DNA of 64,000 bases from Thermodesulfitimonas autotrophica. Its GTDB lineage: Bacteria; Bacillota; Desulfotomaculia; Desulfotomaculales; Ammonificaceae. The notes under the pieces were generated by a model. It was given only the letters and a program-made list of their open reading frames with translations, was not told the DNA's origin and ran no database searches. Where the stretch lies: NCBI RefSeq assembly GCF_003815015.1, contig NZ_RKRE01000003.1, forward strand, positions 310,001-374,000. The letters are read 5' to 3'. Position 1 is the stretch's first letter. Every line of letters starts with the position of its first letter. A program made the translations under genes and the position numbers. Positions 58,430 through 64,000 of this stretch are shown piece after piece.

Positions 58430-59026
58430 GTGGAGTTCGGACGCCGCGAACAACTCATCCTGCTTCTTCTCGCGGTAGCGGTGGCGTTCGGTTTTGGGGC
58501 CAAGTACGCGCTTAATCGCCAGCGAGTGGTTGAGGGGCCCGCGGTAGTAACCGAGAAACCCGCCGCAATCTATGTCCACGTTGCGGGAGCGGTTTACCAC
58601 GCCGGCGTTTACCGGCTGACGCAGGGGAGCCGCGTCCTCGACGCGGTGCGCCGGGCGGTGCCCCGTCCTGATGCGGACGTGGATGCGCTAAATTTAGCCC
58701 AGCCGCTTGAAGACGGGCAGAAGGTGGTTGTACCGGCCAGGCTTTCCGCTCAGGGACAGCTTCCTGCGGGTGCCGGGAATCCCTTCGCCGCGCCTGTGGC
58801 GCAGGACGGCTCCAGTAGTGGCGCTACGGGCGGCAGGCTCAACATCAACACTGCGGATGCCGCTGCCCTCGAAACCCTTCCGGGCGTCGGCCCGGCGCTT
58901 GCCCAGCGGATAGTTGCGTACCGGGAGGCCCATGGTCCCTTCACTGCGGTAGAAGACCTCCTCAACGTCCCCGGGATCGGCGAGAAAAAGCTCGCGCAGT
59001 TGAGAGAACATGTTACGATTCACTAG
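58430..59026 (+). CDS. comEA: ComEA DNA-uptake receptor
   Basis: 198 residues from GTG. Membrane anchor at about 8-26, SLBB domain (about 45-102: IYVHVAGAVYHAGVYRL), a Gly/Ser/Ala linker, then a helix-hairpin-helix domain (about 137-196: LNINTADAAALETLPGVGPALAQRI and LLNVPGIGEKKL). It binds double-stranded DNA at the surface. comEC follows. Confidence 0.94.
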   Translation: MEFGRREQLILLLLAVAVAFGFGAKYALNRQRVVEGPAVVTEKPAAIYVHVAGAVYHAGVYRLTQGSRVLDAVRRAVPRPDADVDALNLAQPLEDGQKVVVPARLSAQGQLPAGAGNPFAAPVAQDGSSSGATGGRLNINTADAAALETLPGVGPALAQRIVAYREAHGPFTAVEDLLNVPGIGEKKLAQLREHVTIH

Positions 59027-59050
59027 CGCTGCAGCCGCATATTTTTTCCG

Positions 59051-61564
59051 TTGGGGAAGCGGCGCGTGGGCTTTAAAGAAGGGATGGTAGCGGTCGGGGG
59101 GACGGGGGGCGACCCCGCAGGGAGAAAAGGTTTCGCGGTGCCACCGCTTATCCTCGTTGCTGCGCTTTACGCGGGCGGGTGCGCGGCTGGCTATTTTGTT
59201 TCCGTTGCGGCAGGGGTTGCCTTTCTCGGCAGCCTTTTCACCATCCTTCTCGCCGTTATCGGTTATTTCTACGCCCGCAACCGCAATCACCCGCTCATTT
59301 ACGCGCTCTTCTTTTTCCTCGGCGTGGTGGGCGTCCGTCTGGCTGTTGCCGAAGCGGTGACGCCGCTTACCGCGTGGTCGGACCACTACGCGGTGGTTCG
59401 CGGTACGGTAGTCGCGGCCCCGGAGGTCCGGCAGGGGGAGGCGCGGTATCTCTTACGGGTGGCTGAAGCCAGGATCGGGGAAAAGCGGTTTAGCGGCGGC
59501 CGGCTGCTACTGGTCGTCCGGGGGGCAGAGAAGGTCTTCGGCTATGGGGATCTTCTAACGGCAAAAGGCTTCTTGCGTGCGCCCCGGGCGCCGGGAAATC
59601 CCGGTGAGTTCGACTACGCGAGGTACTTAGAGCGGCGCGGCGTCGGCGTGCTCCTTTACGCCCGGGCGGAGGCGGTCACGCGAACCGGGCGGGGGAGTCT
59701 CAATCCGGTAGTCGGTGCAGCGCTATGGCTCCGGGAGCGGCTGTTCGCTGCCATGGACGCCCTTTTTCCGCCTGAGCAGAGCGCGTTGGTGAAGGGGATC
59801 GCTTTCGGGGCCCGGACGGCGCTCGACCCGCTGGTAAACGAGGCCTTCAGAGAAACAGGCGTGGTCCATATATTAAGCGTCAGCGGGCTGCACGTCGGTC
59901 TGGTGCTCGGTTTTGTGCTCGGTATCGCCCGCAGCATCCGGCTCCGGTCTGGGGCAACGCTTCTTGTTTCCCTGCTTGTCCTCATCTTCTACGACCTGAT
60001 GGTCGGCGCCGGACCCCCGGTCGTCCGGGCTACGGTAATGGCGGTTCTTTTTCTCTGGGCGAAACACTTGGGGCGGGAGCGTGACTGGCCGACGGCGCTG
60101 GCAGTTGCGGCGCTAATAATCCTTTTGGCCAATCCCCTTGCGGTAGGCGACCCCGGCTTTCAGCTCTCCTTCGCTGCCACCTGGGGCATCCTTTTCCTGG
60201 GCCCGGTAATGGTCAACCTGATCGAAGGCTGCGGTGCCCGCCTGCAGCGAAAAGTGCCCCCGGCGCTGGCCTGGGGGGTGGCGGTACCGCTCGGCGCGCA
60301 GCTCGGGACCCTGCCGCTGGTGGCGCTATACTATGGTCTCGTTTCCCCCGTTGCGGTGCTGGCGAATATCCTGGCGGTGCCGCTCACGGGTTTTATCCTC
60401 CTCTGCGGCGTGCTGGCGGCCGTCTTTGGGCTCTTCTACCTGCCTCTCGGGGAGATTATGGCGGCGCCCACCGGTCTGCTGCTCGATCTTTTTACCGGCC
60501 TCATCCGCTTTTTTGACCGCCTGCCCGGCGCCTTCTTTTACCTTCCCGCGCTGCCCTGGGGGATCGTTCCCCTCTGGTACGGTCTTCTCTACCTTGCGGT
60601 TTTACGGCTTTCCGGGCGCCCGGCGCGGGCGGCTGTTCCCGGCCGCTCCGGTTTCGGTCCTTTTCTGGCCCGCGCCGCGGTTCTTGGTCTGGTGGTCGTG
60701 GCTTGGCTTGGCCTCTTTCGCTGGGTGGGCGGGATGACACCGGGATTGCGGGTAGATTTTTTAGACGTAGGACAGGGAGACAGCGCTCTCGTGCGGACGC
60801 CGGGCGGGGGTGTAATCTTGATCGATGCGGGCGGTTGGCCGGGAGAACTGGAAGGTAAGCGGCCCGATGGGGCCGGGATGCGCGTTGTCCGTTACCTCCG
60901 GCGGCAGGGGGTGCGCCACATTGATGTGCTGGTGCTGACCCACCCGCACGAAGACCACTGCGGCGGGGCGCGGGCGGTGGTGGAGCGCTTACCGGTGCGG
61001 CTGGTGGTGGTACCGCCGCTGCCGCGCGGCATAGCACCCCCTTACGACCGGCTCCTCGATGATTTTCGGGCGCGGGGTATCCGTGTTTGCACCGCCAAAG
61101 GAGGCGACCGCATCCGGCTTGACCCGGCGGTGGAGGTTGCGGTGCTGGCGCCGCTTCCAGCCGGTAAATTGCCGGCCGCGCCGACTTTAAATGATGCGTC
61201 CTTGGTACTGCGCCTGCGCTACCGAGAAAGAAGCGTGCTTTTTGCCGCAGATGTAGAGCAGGAAGGGCAGGGGCGCCTCCTGCATTCAGGCGTACGGCTA
61301 CAAAGTGACGTTCTGAAGGTCCCCCACCACGGTTCTGCGCACTTCCTTCCGGCTTTTTACCGGGCGGTGTGCCCGGAAGTTGCGGTCATTTCGGTGGGGA
61401 CGCCGAACCGTTTCGGCCAGCCTGCTCCGGCGGCGCTTGCGATACTCCAGCGTGTCGGGGCCAAAGTTTACCGGACGGACCAGGACGGTGCCGTTTCCCT
61501 CTGGACCGACGGGCATAATCTTAAGGTGCACACCGCCCGCCGCTTCCTCCGCCGCGCCGCTTGA
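59051..61564 (+). CDS. comEC: ComEC/Rec2 DNA-uptake channel
   Basis: Up to 837 residues. N-terminal membrane helices and an OB-like DUF4131 region (about 100-190), then the competence core (HILSVSGLHVGLVLGFVLGIAR; GAGPPVVRATVMAVLF), more helices, and a C-terminal metallo-beta-lactamase domain (FLDVGQGDSALVRTPGG, THPHEDHCGG, VPHHGSAHF). It passes single-stranded DNA into the cell. The start is uncertain between TTG (used here), GTG five codons on and ATG eleven codons on. With comEA it suggests, but does not prove, competence. Confidence 0.94.
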   Translation: MGKRRVGFKEGMVAVGGTGGDPAGRKGFAVPPLILVAALYAGGCAAGYFVSVAAGVAFLGSLFTILLAVIGYFYARNRNHPLIYALFFFLGVVGVRLAVAEAVTPLTAWSDHYAVVRGTVVAAPEVRQGEARYLLRVAEARIGEKRFSGGRLLLVVRGAEKVFGYGDLLTAKGFLRAPRAPGNPGEFDYARYLERRGVGVLLYARAEAVTRTGRGSLNPVVGAALWLRERLFAAMDALFPPEQSALVKGIAFGARTALDPLVNEAFRETGVVHILSVSGLHVGLVLGFVLGIARSIRLRSGATLLVSLLVLIFYDLMVGAGPPVVRATVMAVLFLWAKHLGRERDWPTALAVAALIILLANPLAVGDPGFQLSFAATWGILFLGPVMVNLIEGCGARLQRKVPPALAWGVAVPLGAQLGTLPLVALYYGLVSPVAVLANILAVPLTGFILLCGVLAAVFGLFYLPLGEIMAAPTGLLLDLFTGLIRFFDRLPGAFFYLPALPWGIVPLWYGLLYLAVLRLSGRPARAAVPGRSGFGPFLARAAVLGLVVVAWLGLFRWVGGMTPGLRVDFLDVGQGDSALVRTPGGGVILIDAGGWPGELEGKRPDGAGMRVVRYLRRQGVRHIDVLVLTHPHEDHCGGARAVVERLPVRLVVVPPLPRGIAPPYDRLLDDFRARGIRVCTAKGGDRIRLDPAVEVAVLAPLPAGKLPAAPTLNDASLVLRLRYRERSVLFAADVEQEGQGRLLHSGVRLQSDVLKVPHHGSAHFLPAFYRAVCPEVAVISVGTPNRFGQPAPAALAILQRVGAKVYRTDQDGAVSLWTDGHNLKVHTARRFLRRAA

Positions 61565-61648
61565 GGAGAGAGCGGTACAAGTATTTTCCCCTGGCCGTCC
61601 GATTTGTCGAAAAGAAAACTTTTCCGCAAGAAAATGTTATTGCCATGG

Positions 61649-61677
61649 TTGATTTGTGACTGGATATGTAGTAAAAT
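61649..61677 (+). promoter_or_regulatory. Promoter of the formate dehydrogenase gene
   Basis: TTGATT (61649-61654) and TAAAAT (61672-61677), 17 bases apart, about 92 bases before the start codon. Just upstream, GAAAACTTTT (61614-61623) and CCGCAAGAAAA (61624-61634) echo the block ahead of the small membrane peptide. Confidence 0.6.
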
Positions 61678-61768
61678 GTTAGAAAATGTTTAGTAGGGGT
61701 GGTAAGTCGGCATAGCAGCGATTACACGGAAGAAGTGAAAACTTGTTAGTACCGGAAGGAGGAGAGCC

Positions 61769-64000
61769 ATGAGCAGATTGAACCGACGGGATTTCCTAAA
61801 GCTTTTGGGTTTAGGAACGGCTGGGATCGCCGGTTTTCCTGCCGTAAGTGCAGCAGGTGAATTGCCAGCTCCTGTGCCGGGGTCCTACAGGCTTAAACGG
61901 GCCAAAGAAACCGTTTCGGTTTGCTCGTACTGCGGCTGTGGCTGTGGCTTGGTCGTTTATAGTGAGGGCGACCGGGTCGTCTATATTGAAGGGGATCCCG
62001 ATCACCCTATCAATGAAGGCCACATGTGCCCGAAAGGGATCGCGCTTTCCGACGCGAATACGATCGTGGATCAGAATAAACGCCGGGTGCCCAACCCGCG
62101 GCGGGTGACCAAGGTCTTATACCGGCGTCCCGGCGCTACCAAGTGGGAGGTCAAAGACTGGGACTGGGCTTTAAAGGAAATTGCGAAGCGGGTCAAAGCA
62201 ACGCGCGATGCGACCTTTGAAGAAAAAGACGCCAACGGCGTTACGGTTAACCGGACCCCAGCGATCGCTCACTTAGGAAGCGCTTCCCTCGATAACGAAG
62301 AGAATTACGTCATCCATAAGCTTCTCCGGAGCTTAGGCATCATTAATATCGACCACCACGCCCGTCTCTGACACTCCTCTACCGTGGCCGGTCTGGCCAA
62401 CACGTTCGGCAGAGGAGTAATGACCAACCACTTCATCGACTACAAGAATGCGGATGTTGTCTTGATGATCGGTTCCAATTCCGCCGAATGTCACCCCCGG
62501 GCAATGAGCTGGATCCTGCGTGGCCGGGAGACCCGTGGCACCAAGTTGATCGTGGTGGATCCCCGGTTTACCAAGAGTGCGGCCCTGGCCGATATCTACG
62601 CTCCCATCCGGCCCGGAACCGATATCGCCTTCCTGCTGGGCTTGATTAACTATGCCATCGAGAACAAGCTTTACCAGCACGATTACGTGGTCAATTACAC
62701 CAACGCCTCTTTCCTGGTAGACCCAAATTTCAAGTGTGAAGACGGCCTCTTTTCTGGTTTCAATCTGAAGGACGGAAAGGTCTTCTACGACACCACCACC
62801 TGGCGCTATCAGAAGGATGGCGACACCATCAAAAAGGACCCCACGCTCCGCGACCCCAACTGTGTTTTTCAAATTTTAAAGCGGCACGTGGCGCGGTACG
62901 ACATCAAAACCGTTTGCCAGATTACCGGGACGCCCGAAGATATTTACCGCCAGGTATGCGAAACCTTCTGTGCTACCGGCGTGCCCGACAAAGCCGGTAA
63001 CGTCATTTACGCGATGGGGATTACCCAGCACACTTACGGCAGCCAAAACGTGCGGGCCATCGCGATGCTGCAATTGCTTCTCGGTAACATTGGCGTCGCG
63101 GGGGGCGGGGTGAACGCCCAGCGCGGCGAGTCGAATGTCCAGGGTTCAACGGACATGGCGATGCTCTTCCACCTGCTTCCCGGGTACCTGGCGATGGTTG
63201 ATGCCACCAAACATACTAAGCTTCAAGATTACCTGGATAAGGAAGTTCCCAAAACCAGCTTCTGGCAAAATACCGGAAAGTTTCTCATCAGTCAGTTGAA
63301 GGCCTGGTACGGCGATAAGGCGACCAAGGAGAACGACTTCTGTTTCGATTGGCTGCCGAAGCTTGACGGGAAGCCCCACGACCACGTTTCCATCTTCCAG
63401 AGCATGGCGGAGGGGAAGATCAAGGGCTTCTTCGCCTGGGGGCAGAACCCGTTAGTGGGCGGGCCGACTGTGGCAGCGGAACGGCAGGCGATGGAGAACC
63501 TGGACTGGCTGGTTGTTGTGGATCTTTTCGAGACCGAGACGGCGGCTTTCTGGAAGCGCCCCGGTGTTGACCCGAAGAAGATCAAGACGGAGGTCTTTCT
63601 CCTACCGGCAGCCTTTTCTTACGAGAAAGAAGGGACGGTTACCAACAGCGGCCGCTGGGTCCAGTACCGCTGGAAAGCGGTGGCGCCCCCAGGTGACGCT
63701 AAGAGCGATCTCTGGATTGCGGACCGGCTCTTCAAGGCCATCCGGAAGGAGTACCAGACTGGGGGAAGGTTCCCCGACCCGATCTTGAATATGGTTTGGA
63801 ATTACGACGCGCCCGGCAGCGACGAGCCTGATATCGGGAAGGTGGCCCTGGAAATTAACGGGTACACCGTTGCTGACGGTAAGGCGTTAGATACCTTTGT
63901 TAAGTTGAAAGACGATGGTTCTACCGCCTGCGGGTGCTGGATCTACGCCGGTTACTGGGTGGTTGATCCGGAACTGAAGGTGGAGGCGGCGAAGCGGCGG
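61769..64000 (+). CDS. fdnG: Selenocysteine formate dehydrogenase, alpha subunit (FdnG type, partial)
   Basis: 744 codons, running off the window. A Tat signal (RRDFLK at residues 6-11, then a hydrophobic stretch and AVSA) exports the folded enzyme. CSYCGCGCGLV with the later CPKG holds a [4Fe-4S] cluster. The TGA at codon 201 in ARL-TGA-HSSTVAGL lies at the catalytic Sec position and is followed by a SECIS hairpin, so it is read as selenocysteine. The rest (MIGSNSAECHPRAMSWILRGRE; NAQRGESNVQGSTD) binds the molybdo- or tungstopterin. It oxidises formate at the outer face, feeding the quinone pool. A stop-based annotation would wrongly split it. Confidence 0.95.
62369..62418 (+). promoter_or_regulatory. 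Selenocysteine UGA and bacterial SECIS element
   Basis: Right after the in-frame TGA (62369-62371), ACTCCTCT (62373-62380) pairs perfectly with AGAGGAGT (62411-62418). Inside, TGGCC (62385-62389) pairs with GGCCA (62395-62399) around the loop GGTCT. E. coli fdhF has the same GGUCU in its apical loop, which SelB recognises. The loop starts 18 bases after the TGA, a normal distance. Confidence 0.92.

Noticed and set aside
61769..62371. Truncated formate dehydrogenase or pseudogene ending at the TGA
   Set aside because: The frame continues with conserved sequence, and the TGA has a matching SECIS, so it is selenocysteine and not a stop.

Overview
The window reads as a chromosomal segment of a GC-rich, anaerobic, probably thermophilic member of the Clostridia (Firmicutes). 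Evidence: a Firmicutes-type rpoB-rpoC / str / S10-spc-alpha supercluster with a YbxF-like L7Ae protein after rpoC and a KOW-domain protein between map and infA; zinc-binding (C+) forms of S4, S14 and L36; a SigI/RsgI pair; a TepA-YlzJ pair; FeoAB; and a selenocysteine-type, Tat-exported formate dehydrogenase. An Ammonifex/Moorella/Desulfotomaculum-like organism is my inference from these traits; I cannot prove the genus.

Layout. 1-2486 (+): the end of a Tad/Flp pilus locus (CpaF C-terminus, TadB, TadC) plus a DUF192 protein. 2348-9157 (-): five genes for lipid-linked sugar transfer (three GT-C-like polytopic proteins, a polyprenyl-phosphate GT2 synthase and an LPG-synthase/flippase-like protein). 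9294-15670: nitroreductase, Fe-alcohol dehydrogenase, DUF763, the sigI-rsgI sigma/anti-sigma pair, a rhomboid protease and an EcsC-like membrane protein. 15823-20143 (+): mqnD (futalosine-route menaquinone synthesis), then rfbD, a GT4 glycosyltransferase and a polyprenyl-phosphate sugar-1-phosphate transferase (cell-surface polysaccharide). 20200-26823: membrane metallophosphoesterase (-), tepA-ylzJ, a 39-residue membrane peptide, feoA-feoB and a YchF-like GTPase.

27014-54430 (+) is the transcription/translation supercluster: rpoB, rpoC, L7Ae-like, rpsL, rpsG, fusA, tuf, rpsJ, rplC-D-W-B, rpsS, rplV, rpsC, rplP, rpmC, rpsQ, rplN-X-E, rpsN, rpsH, rplF-R, rpsE, rpmD, rplO, secY, map, KOW protein, infA, rpmJ, rpsM-K-D, rpoA, rplQ, truA. 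Compared with the usual Firmicutes order it lacks rplKAJL ahead of rpoB, adk between secY and map, and the ecf and rplM-rpsI genes around truA. Many of its genes start with TTG or GTG.

54427-64000 (+): a zinc-ribbon protein with a degenerate HD-like domain, smpB and tmRNA (ssrA) behind one strong promoter, a chemoreceptor-like protein without a recognisable signalling tip, a DUF421 membrane protein, comEA-comEC, and the first 744 codons of a selenocysteine formate dehydrogenase whose in-frame TGA is followed directly by a clear SECIS hairpin. No CRISPR array, insertion sequence, rRNA or tRNA was seen; tmRNA is the only RNA gene. Nothing in the window is a clearly new defence or mobile system. 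The most distinctive points are the pilus-adjacent glycan cluster, the A-tract palindromes shared upstream of the small membrane peptide and the formate dehydrogenase, the candidate SigI promoter hairpin, and the degenerate HD and chemoreceptor proteins.
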